Positions 17,297-25,629 of a stretch of 64,000 nt of DNA are shown one piece after another (within the stretch, counting starts at the first letter, position 1; each line of letters opens with the position of its first letter). The DNA comes from Levilinea saccharolytica. Lineage in GTDB: Bacteria; Chloroflexota; Anaerolineae; Anaerolineales; Anaerolineaceae. The stretch lies in contig NZ_LGCM01000039.1 of NCBI RefSeq assembly GCF_001306035.1, positions 124,001 to 188,000 of the forward strand, written 5' to 3'. The notes beneath the pieces were generated by a model. That model had not been told where the DNA came from and did not search any database. It saw nothing but the letters and a program-made list of their open reading frames with translations. Both the position numbers and the translations under genes were made by a program.

Positions 17297-20200
17297 TTAC
17301 GGAGTAAAAAACGTGCCCGTCTCGCTCCACAGGCTGGGGCCGTTCTTGCCCGTGGCCCGCACCCGCCACCATAACTGTGTGCCCGAGGGCAGCGCCGTAG
17401 GTGGGGTGTATTCCGAAACACCGTTCACCACTGTCACCCCGCGCACCAGCGAGGCAAATTGGTCGCTGCGCGAAATCTCCACACGGTAGCCCAGTGCCCC
17501 TTCGCTGTCCTGCCAATCCAGAAGCGGCTGCAGGCTGGCGGTCACCTCCCCCGGCCCCGGCGACAGCAGCACCGGCTGGGCCAGCGCCGTGCGGAAGCTG
17601 CGCGTTTTCGACCACGCGCTGAAGTCATCGTCCCCATCCTCTGCGATCCCGTTCACGCCCGCGTTCCAGGCCCGCACCCGCCAGTAATAGGTGCGGTTGG
17701 GTTCCAAATCCACCTCCAGCGTGTATTCCGAGGCAGCCATCTGGTTCACGTGCGCCCGCAGCGGGGCCGAAAAAGCCGCGTCCTGATCCAATTCCAACTG
17801 GTAATAGCCAAAGGTCGTCCCCGGCAGCAGCACCACCGTGCTCCAATCCAGCCGCGGGCGCACCTCGCGCACCAGCGCCCCCGCCGCCGGTGATTTCAGC
17901 GCCGGCACGCTGGGCGGCTGACCGGTGGTAAAGCTGCGCACCGCCGAAAACAGGCTGGGGCCGTTCGCGCCGTTAGCGCGCACCCGCCAGAAGAAAGTGC
18001 CGTTGGCAGGCAGATCGCTGCCCGGCGTAAACCAGTTCTGGGCTGTCTTCAGTGTGTAACTGGACATCACCTTGGCAAAATCATCCGTCTTGCTCACCTG
18101 CACGGTGTAGCCTGCGGCCCCATCCACCGGCAGCCATTCAAACATCGGCCGCCGCGTGTGCGTATCGGCCCCATCCGCGGGTTTGCTCAGCTCCGGCGCG
18201 GTCATGGCCGCTCGGAAGGAGCGCACGGCTGACCATACGCTGCTCTCCCCGGCCGTGTTCCAGGCTCTCACCCGCCAGTAGTAGCGCGTGTTGGGCTGCA
18301 AATCTTCGCTCAGCACTGTTTCCGAAGGCCCCAGTCCGGCCGTCTCCAGGGTCACTGCGCCGGTGAAGGCGGCATTGTCAGCATACTGCACCTCATACTT
18401 GAGAAACTCCGTCCCCAGCGGCACGCGGCTGTCGCGCCAGTCCAGGCGCGGGCGCAGCTCGGTGATCAACTGATTGTTCTTGGGCACCTGCAGCACGGGT
18501 GTGCTGGGCGGGTTAGCGGTGACAAATTCCGCCGCCGCCGACCACGGCCCCGCCCCGGCCGCTGTGCGCGCCCGCACACGCCAATACAGATGCTGGTTGG
18601 CGGGCAGACTGGCCTTGGGGATCAGAGCAGAAACGGCCGGTATCACCCGTTTGCTCATCAGCAGCTTTTTGAAATTGGCGCTGCGCGAAATCTGCACGTC
18701 ATACCCCAGCGCGCCGTCAAAATCGCTCCAATCCAGTTCCGGGCGGTTGTTCTGCAGGGTGATCCCGTCCCGCGGCCAAAGGATGAAGGGGCGGCTGCGC
18801 ACAATCTCATAAGGCTCGCCGTCCTCATAGGGCAGCCCGCTCAATGCGTTGCCCGCCAAATCGCTGATCTGGGCGCTGGTCGGGATATCCAGACGCAGTG
18901 TACCATCGCCGCTGGTGCAATCCACAGTTACCTCATAGCTGCTGCCGCTGCCCGTCACGCCGCTGACCGCCGCCGCCAGGGTGTCCGTGGTCATCACCGA
19001 GAAATCGGCGGCGCCCACATCTTTCACCGGCTCTGAGAACTGCACAGCAAAGCGAGCCGTTGGGGTCAGATTGGGGTTGGCGTCCAGGCGGGTGATGCCT
19101 TCCACCGTGGGGGCGGTGAAGTCTTCCACCACGTCCTCCACCGTAATACTCAGCGCTTCGCTGTCATCTGGGCTGGCGGCGGTGGTGGGGTCATCCACAT
19201 TCACCTGCACATCCAGCACCGGGTTGGTCTCATAATCCAGAATTGCGCCCGCCTTGAGGAACACTTCTTCCCCCGACAGGCTGAACATAGCCGCGTCCTC
19301 CCCGCTGAGGGATAACGATTGGATGCCAATACCGTCATCTGTGATCACCGCCCGCGCCACTTTCAACGGTGAGTCAATCGAGGTTTCTTCTACCAGGCTA
19401 GTTACCGTGTTGTCCAGATCTACAACAGGCGCCAGGTTGTCCAGCTCAAAGGCCCCGATGTCGCAGTCCGCCACCCCATCATTCGTCCCCTCCTGCGGCC
19501 GCGGGTGTCCGCGCTGATCGTTATCCCCGCAGAACGTAGACGAACCCCGATCCAGAGCCGAGGAACCTGGCAAAATGGACAGGGTTTGGGTGCTGCCGCC
19601 GTGGTTACCAAAGGTTCCCACCAAGGGGTCGTCTGTGTAGATGAACAATCCTCCCGGAAAGTCGTCCTGCACTACACTAAATTGCACCGATATAGAGCCG
19701 TTAGGCTCATAGATCTGCGCCCCCAATGGGCTGGTGTTCCCCCAGATCAGGCTGTTCCTCACATTGGGACTGGAGTTTTGGGTGAAGATACCCCCACCGG
19801 CCGCAGCGGCCGAATTATTCCAGAGGGTGACATGTCTTAATGAGCCACCAGGGCTGGACTCAAAAACGATCCCGCCCCCCATGCCGTTACCCCCGGAACC
19901 CACCGCCCGGTTCTGCACCAGGGTCACATTCTCCATAGCAATATTCGCCGTACTCAAATAAAGCCCGCCCCCATTGGCATTCGATTGGTTACCATAAAAG
20001 GTTACACCAGACAGCGTGCTGTAGTTTTTCTTACTGTACATACCTCCCCCAGAGCCAATATTGTTTTGTTCGACATCAGAAACATTGGCTTGAAAGGTCA
20101 CATTTTGTAATTGTATGGTTGTGATCTCGCTGTACAGCCCACCCCCATCCCCGCTGGTCTGATTCATGTAAAACAAAACGTTGTATAGGCCAGTGGAGCC

Positions 20201-20872
20201 CCCCCAAATGGTATACATGCCCCCACCTGCGTTCTGGGCATAATTATCTTCAAAGGTCACATGGTTCAAGGTCGGACCGCTGTTGTTTCCGCTGTACAGG
20301 CCTCCGCCCGTATTTGCCCAGTTGCCGCGGATGACCAGATTTTGCAAGGTTAGGCTGGCATTATCGAGATAAACCCCCCCGCCGCTACCAGTGGGGTGAG
20401 CTCCGACAGCATTCCCACCCGTGATGGTAAACCCGTCCAATAGAGTGCTGATTCCCACCGAGGAGGCTGTTACCACGTGCAGGCAGTTATCCGCACTAAG
20501 GCCAACTATACCAATGTCGCAGCTCAGCGTGGTCCGGTTTGCGGCCACATTACGCTGGTTGAGGCTGGTTTCATTCCCAGCAAACCCGCCGTACACCCCC
20601 ACGCCGTCTTTGAGGGTAAAGGTGCTGCTCGCAGAATTGCCAGGATAATGCACACCCGCGGCGGCCCACACTTGCTGGCCGGGCAGCGCCCCGTTTAAAG
20701 CCGTTTGCAGTGTGCAGGCGTTGGCCCACGAGCTGCAGTCGCCGCTGCCAGCCGCGCTGGTTTTGGCGTAACGCACCGGGTCGGTAGGCCCCTGTGCCTG
20801 GACCGTGCGCGTGGGAATCAGCCCCGCCAGGATCCACGCGCAGCACAAACAAACCACCCAAAAGCGTTTCAT
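17297..20872 (-). CDS. Secreted beta-helix / FN3 repeat protein
   Basis: 1191 aa. A signal peptide (MKRFW, hydrophobic core, cleavage near VQA-Q at residues 26-27) is followed by a right-handed parallel beta-helix region (about residues 40-470). This region is rich in GGG, NN and repeated 'GGGLY/GGGIF' turns like those of polymorphic outer-membrane and choice-of-anchor proteins. Next come a cadherin-like segment, a bacterial Ig-like segment, and about five fibronectin-type-III-like units, each with RPxLDW and YYWRVRAWN-type motifs. It ends with an FN3 unit and shows no sorting signal or membrane anchor. Start at 20872 follows AGGAGA; the 26 extra upstream codons are not signal-like. Probably a surface adhesin or glycan-binding protein; function unproven. 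Confidence 0.8.
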   Translation of the reverse strand: MKRFWVVCLCCAWILAGLIPTRTVQAQGPTDPVRYAKTSAAGSGDCSSWANACTLQTALNGALPGQQVWAAAGVHYPGNSASSTFTLKDGVGVYGGFAGNETSLNQRNVAANRTTLSCDIGIVGLSADNCLHVVTASSVGISTLLDGFTITGGNAVGAHPTGSGGGVYLDNASLTLQNLVIRGNWANTGGGLYSGNNSGPTLNHVTFEDNYAQNAGGGMYTIWGGSTGLYNVLFYMNQTSGDGGGLYSEITTIQLQNVTFQANVSDVEQNNIGSGGGMYSKKNYSTLSGVTFYGNQSNANGGGLYLSTANIAMENVTLVQNRAVGSGGNGMGGGIVFESSPGGSLRHVTLWNNSAAAAGGGIFTQNSSPNVRNSLIWGNTSPLGAQIYEPNGSISVQFSVVQDDFPGGLFIYTDDPLVGTFGNHGGSTQTLSILPGSSALDRGSSTFCGDNDQRGHPRPQEGTNDGVADCDIGAFELDNLAPVVDLDNTVTSLVEETSIDSPLKVARAVITDDGIGIQSLSLSGEDAAMFSLSGEEVFLKAGAILDYETNPVLDVQVNVDDPTTAASPDDSEALSITVEDVVEDFTAPTVEGITRLDANPNLTPTARFAVQFSEPVKDVGAADFSVMTTDTLAAAVSGVTGSGSSYEVTVDCTSGDGTLRLDIPTSAQISDLAGNALSGLPYEDGEPYEIVRSRPFILWPRDGITLQNNRPELDWSDFDGALGYDVQISRSANFKKLLMSKRVIPAVSALIPKASLPANQHLYWRVRARTAAGAGPWSAAAEFVTANPPSTPVLQVPKNNQLITELRPRLDWRDSRVPLGTEFLKYEVQYADNAAFTGAVTLETAGLGPSETVLSEDLQPNTRYYWRVRAWNTAGESSVWSAVRSFRAAMTAPELSKPADGADTHTRRPMFEWLPVDGAAGYTVQVSKTDDFAKVMSSYTLKTAQNWFTPGSDLPANGTFFWRVRANGANGPSLFSAVRSFTTGQPPSVPALKSPAAGALVREVRPRLDWSTVVLLPGTTFGYYQLELDQDAAFSAPLRAHVNQMAASEYTLEVDLEPNRTYYWRVRAWNAGVNGIAEDGDDDFSAWSKTRSFRTALAQPVLLSPGPGEVTASLQPLLDWQDSEGALGYRVEISRSDQFASLVRGVTVVNGVSEYTPPTALPSGTQLWWRVRATGKNGPSLWSETGTFFTP

Positions 20873-20988
20873 GATTTTTTCTCCTCTGCTGTTGCTGCTC
20901 AGCCCCTTGTTGCTGAAGCTTCTAGGGCATTCGTTCTCCGGAGGCTCCAAGCTTCCCTCCCAGCCTGGGGCCGCACCTAAGATACTAT

Positions 20989-21017
20989 CCAGTTTAGCAT
21001 AGAAGTTATAAAAAACA
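20989..21017 (-). promoter_or_regulatory. Candidate promoter of the beta-helix gene
   Basis: On the minus strand, TTGTTT, a 16-nt spacer and TAAACT, about 115 nt upstream of the start at 20872. Matches are moderate (TTG kept, TAnnnT kept). Confidence 0.4.
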
Positions 21018-21043
21018 AATTCGGATGAAGCCTTATCTTAAAA

Positions 21044-21084
21044 CAGTGCGCGGGATGCCGGCAAACCGCCAGACATCCCGCGCT
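21044..21084 (-). terminator. Terminator of the GH94 operon
   Basis: On the minus strand GCGCGGGATG (21083-21074) pairs with CATCCCGCGC (21057-21048), followed by ACTGTTTT. It lies 76 nt after the GH94 stop and upstream of the beta-helix promoter. Confidence 0.75.
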
Positions 21085-21159
21085 GTCACCCAACCGCGCC
21101 CAAAGGTTCTCAGCGGTCTCGCCAAAGGCCGCCCAAAAACCCCCGCGCTGGAAATTGTC

Positions 21160-23616
21160 TCAGGCCGTGCCCAAATATGCGCGCACGCGCACTTCCGTCT
21201 GGCCGCCGCTGGGAATCCCCACCACATCCCCTTCCACCGGCGCCCCTTCCACCTCCAGCCGCACGGCGTTACCCGCCCCCACCCGCTCCACGTGGATGAA
21301 GTAGCGCACCCCGCGGAAAGTACGCTGCACGTCAAAGGCCGTCCAATCCTCCGGCACCACCGGGGCGATCTTCAGCCCGTCAAAAGTCGGACGAATCCCC
21401 AAAATCCACTGCGTCACGGCCACATAGCTCCAGGCCGCCGTGCCGGTCAGCCAGGAATTTTTGGCCTCACCGGGTTTGACCGCCTCTTTGCCCGCGATCA
21501 TTTGAGCATAGGCATACGGCTCACAGCGGTGCACCTCGCTGATCTCTTCGCGCGCCGATGGGTTGATGCGCAGATAATAATCCAGCGCCCGCTCCCCACG
21601 CCCCAGGCGCGCCTCGGCGATCTGGATCCAGGGGTTGGTGTGGCAGAAGACGCTGCCGTTCTCTTTGTACCCTGGGGGGTAGGAAGAAATCTCGCCGATG
21701 TGCAGATAGTACTGCTTAAAAGCGGGCCACAGCACCACCACACCGTGCGGTGTGCCCAAATGTTCGCGCACCGCGTTCAGCGCGGATTCTGCACGGCCGT
21801 CTTCCAGCCCCACGCCCGCCATCACACACATGCCCTGAGGCTCCACGAAGATCTGGCCCTCTGTGCATTCCTGCGAGCCCAGCGGGTTCCCAAAATGGTC
21901 ATAAGCCCGCCGGAACCAGCTGCCGTCCCAGCCGGCCGTATTCAGCACAGCCCGCATGTTCACCCGCTGCGCCGCCAGCTCGGCAGCTTTGGCCGTCAGG
22001 CCCAGGCGGTCGTACACCGCTTCCATCTCCGCGGCCGCCAAAACGAACAGCCCGCCGATGAAAACGCTCTCGGCCACTTTGCCTTCGCGGTTGGTGGTGG
22101 TCTGAAAAGACTGCCCAGGTTTATCCGAAAAACAGTTCAGGTTCAGGCAGTCGTTCCAATCCGCCCGGCCAATCAAAGGCAAACCGTGCGGCCCCAGGCG
22201 CTCCTGGGTATAGTTCAGGCTGCGCTCCATATGCGCCAGCAGGCTGTCCTCCGAGCCGTGTTCAAGATCAAAGGGAACCTGCTCCTGCAAGATGCTCCAA
22301 TCGCCGCTTTCCTTCAAATATGCCGTCACTGCCAACACCAGCCACAGGGGGTCGTCGTTAAAATTGCTGCCCACGTCGTGATTGCCGCGCTTGGTCAGCG
22401 GCTGATACTGGTGATAGGCCCCCCCGCTGGCCATCTGCGTGGCCGCCAGGTCCAAAATGCGCTGGCGCGCCCGCTGTGCGTCTAACTGCACAAAACCCAG
22501 CAAATCCTGAGCCGAATCGCGGAAACCCATCCCGCGGCCCACCCCTGACTCAAAATAGGACGAGGAACGCGAGAAATTGAAGGTGACCATCAACTGGTAC
22601 ACATTCCAGATATTGATCATGCGGTTGGCGTGCTCATTGGGCGTATCCACCTGCATCCCTTGCAGCAAATTGCGCCAATACTGCTGGATATCAGCCAGCG
22701 CCTGGCTCACCACATCGGGCTGCAAAAAACGCCGGATGACTGGCAGCACCGTCTTTTTGTTGATGGTCTGCGTTCCCGCCGGGTCAAATTTGTCGTTTTC
22801 CGGGTTTTCGTGATAGCCCAACACAAAAATCACCCGTTTGCTTTCGCCCGGTTCCAGGTGCAGGCGCACATGGTGTGAACCCATCGGCTGCCAGCCCAGG
22901 GCCAGCGATTGCCGTGCTTTCCCTTCCTCCACCGCCGCGGGCGCGTCCCAGCCGCGGTATGGGCCCAAGAAATCCTCACGCTGGGTGTCATACCCCGCCA
23001 ACGGCTCCGAGCAGGCAAAATAGGCAAAATGGTCGCGCCGTTCGCGGTACTCTGATTTGTGGTAAATGACCCCATCCACCACTTCCACTTCGCCGATGGA
23101 GTAATTGCGCTGAAAATTATTTGCGTCGTCAAATGCGTCCCACAGGCAAAATTCCACCGCCGAAAACAGCGAAAGGTTGGCCGCCGTACCGCGCTGGTTG
23201 GTCAGGTGCACATCCCAAACTTCCAGGTCTTGCCCCAGGGGCACGAAATAGGTCGTCTCACAGGTAATCCCCTTGCGCTGCGAGGCGATGCGGGTGTACC
23301 CCAGGCCGTGGCGGCAAGTGTAAGCATCCAGCGGGGTGCGCGTGGGCTGCCAGGTGGGCGACCAGAAATCCGGCTGAGCGGCGTCGTCATCGCGCAAGTA
23401 CACATAGCGCCCGTTACCGTCCAAAGGCGCATTGTTGTACCGAAAACGGATCAGCCGCCGCAGGCGCGCATCTTTATAAAATGAATAGCCCCCCGCTGTG
23501 TTGGAGATAATGCCAAAATAGGACTCGGTGCCCAGGTAATTGATCCAGGGCAAGGGTGTATCCGGTCGGGTAATCACATATTCCAGATGGAGATCATCGA
23601 AAAAACCGAAGCGCAT
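21160..23616 (-). CDS. GH94 disaccharide phosphorylase, probably cellobiose phosphorylase
   Basis: 818 aa, matching cellobiose phosphorylases (about 810-820 aa) and shorter than cellodextrin phosphorylases. The N-terminus has the family signature ITRPDTPLPWINYLG and SNTAGGYSFYKDARLRR. The catalytic acid Asp lies in ADWNDCLN at about residue 489. It cleaves a beta-linked disaccharide with inorganic phosphate to give sugar 1-phosphate plus a free sugar, in the cytosol (no signal peptide). GAAGGAGT precedes the start at 23616. It is the last gene of a sugar-uptake operon whose regulator sites resemble CelR/CebR operators, which favours cellobiose; laminaribiose or chitobiose remain possible. Confidence 0.9.
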   Translation of the reverse strand: MRFGFFDDLHLEYVITRPDTPLPWINYLGTESYFGIISNTAGGYSFYKDARLRRLIRFRYNNAPLDGNGRYVYLRDDDAAQPDFWSPTWQPTRTPLDAYTCRHGLGYTRIASQRKGITCETTYFVPLGQDLEVWDVHLTNQRGTAANLSLFSAVEFCLWDAFDDANNFQRNYSIGEVEVVDGVIYHKSEYRERRDHFAYFACSEPLAGYDTQREDFLGPYRGWDAPAAVEEGKARQSLALGWQPMGSHHVRLHLEPGESKRVIFVLGYHENPENDKFDPAGTQTINKKTVLPVIRRFLQPDVVSQALADIQQYWRNLLQGMQVDTPNEHANRMINIWNVYQLMVTFNFSRSSSYFESGVGRGMGFRDSAQDLLGFVQLDAQRARQRILDLAATQMASGGAYHQYQPLTKRGNHDVGSNFNDDPLWLVLAVTAYLKESGDWSILQEQVPFDLEHGSEDSLLAHMERSLNYTQERLGPHGLPLIGRADWNDCLNLNCFSDKPGQSFQTTTNREGKVAESVFIGGLFVLAAAEMEAVYDRLGLTAKAAELAAQRVNMRAVLNTAGWDGSWFRRAYDHFGNPLGSQECTEGQIFVEPQGMCVMAGVGLEDGRAESALNAVREHLGTPHGVVVLWPAFKQYYLHIGEISSYPPGYKENGSVFCHTNPWIQIAEARLGRGERALDYYLRINPSAREEISEVHRCEPYAYAQMIAGKEAVKPGEAKNSWLTGTAAWSYVAVTQWILGIRPTFDGLKIAPVVPEDWTAFDVQRTFRGVRYFIHVERVGAGNAVRLEVEGAPVEGDVVGIPSGGQTEVRVRAYLGTA

Positions 23617-23743
23617 GACCACTCCTTCAAAAAAACCAAAAGCATTGATTAAGCTCGCGGCACTTGCCTCCGCGGCCTGGGTGCAGCCCGCCCCCAATGA
23701 CACTCAGCGGATCGCAGCCGTGCAATATGGATCAGAGGATAGA

Positions 23744-23775
23744 GGAAGGAGGCCGTTCCCCCGAGGCCTCCTTCC
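23744..23775 (-). repeat. Intercistronic stem-loop between permease and GH94 gene
   Basis: GGAAGGAGGCC (23744-23754) and its exact complement (23765-23775) form an 11-bp stem just after the permease stop (23793). No T-run follows in the direction of transcription, so it is more likely an mRNA 3'-end stabiliser or partial attenuator than a full terminator. Confidence 0.65.
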
Positions 23776-23792
23776 GACTTGTTTCCTTGCCC

Positions 23793-24635
23793 TTACTCTT
23801 TGACGGCGCCCATCGAGATGCCGTTCACAATATAGCGAGAGAACAGGAAGTAGATGATGATGATCGGGATCACCGAGGCTGCCAGACCCAGGTAAATGGC
23901 ACCGTATTCTGGGCGGTACACATCCCCACGCAGGGTTTGGATCAGCATGGGCAGGGTATACTTTTGCCGCGAGGTGATTAAGATGAAGGCGTTGAAGAAG
24001 TTGTTCCAGGCGCCCACGAAAGCAAAGATACCCATCGTGAAAGCTCCCGGCGCCGCAATCGGCAGCATGATGCGGTGGAAAATGCCCAGCTCACTGGCGC
24101 CGTCAATGCGGCCCGCATCAATCAAGTCTTGCAGCACTACCGATTCCAGATACTGCTTGCCAAAGAACACCGCACCGGCTGAAGCGATGCTGGGTAAGAT
24201 CAGCGACCAATACGAGTCCGCCAGACCGAGCTTGGACATGTACTGGTAGAAGCCGATGATCGAAAGCTGCATGGGGATCATCACCAGCACCAAAATGCCG
24301 TTGTAGAGCAGCTTGCGCCCTCTGAACTTATACACCACCAAACCGTAGGCCGTCATCAGCGAGAAGTACACGCTTACGACAGTGGTCATAGCGGAGATAT
24401 AGAAGCTGTTAAAGAAGCCCCGCGGCAGATCCAGACCCTTGCTGAGCAGGATCTTATAATTGGTGACCATGTACTTGCTCGGTATCAAGCTGATGCCGTT
24501 TTGAATTTCCACCGTGGAACGCGTCCCGTTCACGATCAGCAGCCAGATGGGCAGGATGACGATGATCAGCAGGATCGTCAGGAAAAGATAAATGAAGAAA
24601 CGCTGGATATTGGTAGAAACGCGGTAGTTTTTCAT
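23793..24635 (-). CDS. Sugar ABC transporter permease, MalG-type
   Basis: 280 aa, six hydrophobic segments, and the MalG-family cytoplasmic loop with EaxxxDGA-like ASELGIFHRIMLPIAAPG that docks on the ATPase. AGGAGGAAAAG precedes the ATG. It follows the MalF-type permease by 9 nt and ends with GAVKE. It forms the inner-membrane channel with that partner for the disaccharide delivered by the lipoprotein at 25630-27108. No ATPase is encoded in this operon, so a shared MsmK/MalK-type ATPase elsewhere must energise it. Confidence 0.92.
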   Translation of the reverse strand: MKNYRVSTNIQRFFIYLFLTILLIIVILPIWLLIVNGTRSTVEIQNGISLIPSKYMVTNYKILLSKGLDLPRGFFNSFYISAMTTVVSVYFSLMTAYGLVVYKFRGRKLLYNGILVLVMIPMQLSIIGFYQYMSKLGLADSYWSLILPSIASAGAVFFGKQYLESVVLQDLIDAGRIDGASELGIFHRIMLPIAAPGAFTMGIFAFVGAWNNFFNAFILITSRQKYTLPMLIQTLRGDVYRPEYGAIYLGLAASVIPIIIIYFLFSRYIVNGISMGAVKE

Positions 24636-24644
24636 CTTTTCCTC

Positions 24645-25562
24645 CTAATCCTCTGCCTCTTCGAGATTAGCATCTTTATCGCGAAGCAAATAGAAGATGA
24701 GCAGAGAACAGATCGTCGTCATGATGAACACCAACACGCCCACCGAAGCCGCCGCGCCGATATGTCCCTTGCTGCTGCGGAACTTCATATACATCAAAAT
24801 GTTGTTGGTCAAAATGGAGTTCGCCGGACTGCCGCGCCCATCGGTCAACAGCATGGGGATGTCAAACATCTGCATACCGCCCACCAGCGAGGTAACCAGA
24901 ATGTAAATAGTCACCGGCTTGATCAGCGGCAGGGTGATGTAGCGGAACATTTGGAAGGAGGTGGCGCCGTCCACCAGGGCTGCTTCGTACACCTGCACCG
25001 AAATAGAGGTCATCCCCGCCATCAAAATGATCGTTGTTTGGCCAAACCACATCCACCATTGGATGAAAACCACCAAAGCGCGGGCCACTGTGGGATTGCG
25101 CAGATAATCAATCGCCTCAGGGATGAAGCCAGCGCGCACCATAAACTGGTTCACCGGCCCGTAGAACGAGAACAGACTAAAAAACAGGGCCGCGATGGCC
25201 GCTGGCATGAGCAAATTGGGCAAATAGAACAGCATACGCCAGACACCCACGGCTTTTAACTTCAGTCGGGTGCTGGTGAACCACACGGATAAAAGCATGG
25301 CAATACCAAGCTGCGGGATAAAGTTCAATACCCACAGCAGCCAGGTGTTCTTGACCGCAGTCATGAACACAGAGTCCGCAAATAAACGCTTGAAATTGGC
25401 CAATCCGACAAAATTGGATTTAGCCGACATCAGGGTGGTATCGGTAAAGCTCAGGGCGATGGTGTTGTAAACGGGGTAGAGGCCAAACAGCAAAAACCCT
25501 ACGACAAATGGTGCAACAAAATAGTACCCATAATTAAAGCGGCTCTTCTTCGGACGGTTCAT
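24645..25562 (-). CDS. Sugar ABC transporter permease, MalF/UgpA-type
   Basis: 305 aa, six hydrophobic segments, with a loop reading VYEAALVDGATSFQMFRYITLPLI, which is the EAA motif that contacts the ATPase. A GGGAGG site lies 7 nt before the ATG at 25562. It is the middle gene of the solute-binding protein, permease, permease order typical of CUT1 sugar importers. A large hairpin sits between it and the binding-protein gene, consistent with higher expression of the binding protein than of the membrane parts. Confidence 0.92.
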   Translation of the reverse strand: MNRPKKSRFNYGYYFVAPFVVGFLLFGLYPVYNTIALSFTDTTLMSAKSNFVGLANFKRLFADSVFMTAVKNTWLLWVLNFIPQLGIAMLLSVWFTSTRLKLKAVGVWRMLFYLPNLLMPAAIAALFFSLFSFYGPVNQFMVRAGFIPEAIDYLRNPTVARALVVFIQWWMWFGQTTIILMAGMTSISVQVYEAALVDGATSFQMFRYITLPLIKPVTIYILVTSLVGGMQMFDIPMLLTDGRGSPANSILTNNILMYMKFRSSKGHIGAAASVGVLVFIMTTICSLLIFYLLRDKDANLEEAED

Positions 25563-25577
25563 CGTGCCTCCCGGTGT

Positions 25578-25613
25578 AGACTGAGTCAGTGCATTGCTGC
25601 ACTGACTCAGTCT
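25578..25613 (-). repeat. Intercistronic 16-bp stem-loop between binding protein and permease genes
   Basis: AGACTGAGTCAGTGCA (25578-25593), a 4-nt loop and its exact complement (25598-25613). There is no T-tract on either side. Position and strength resemble the hairpins of malE-malF type operons that protect the binding-protein mRNA from 3' decay. Confidence 0.75.
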
Positions 25614-25629
25614 TAGTGAAACGTTCAGA

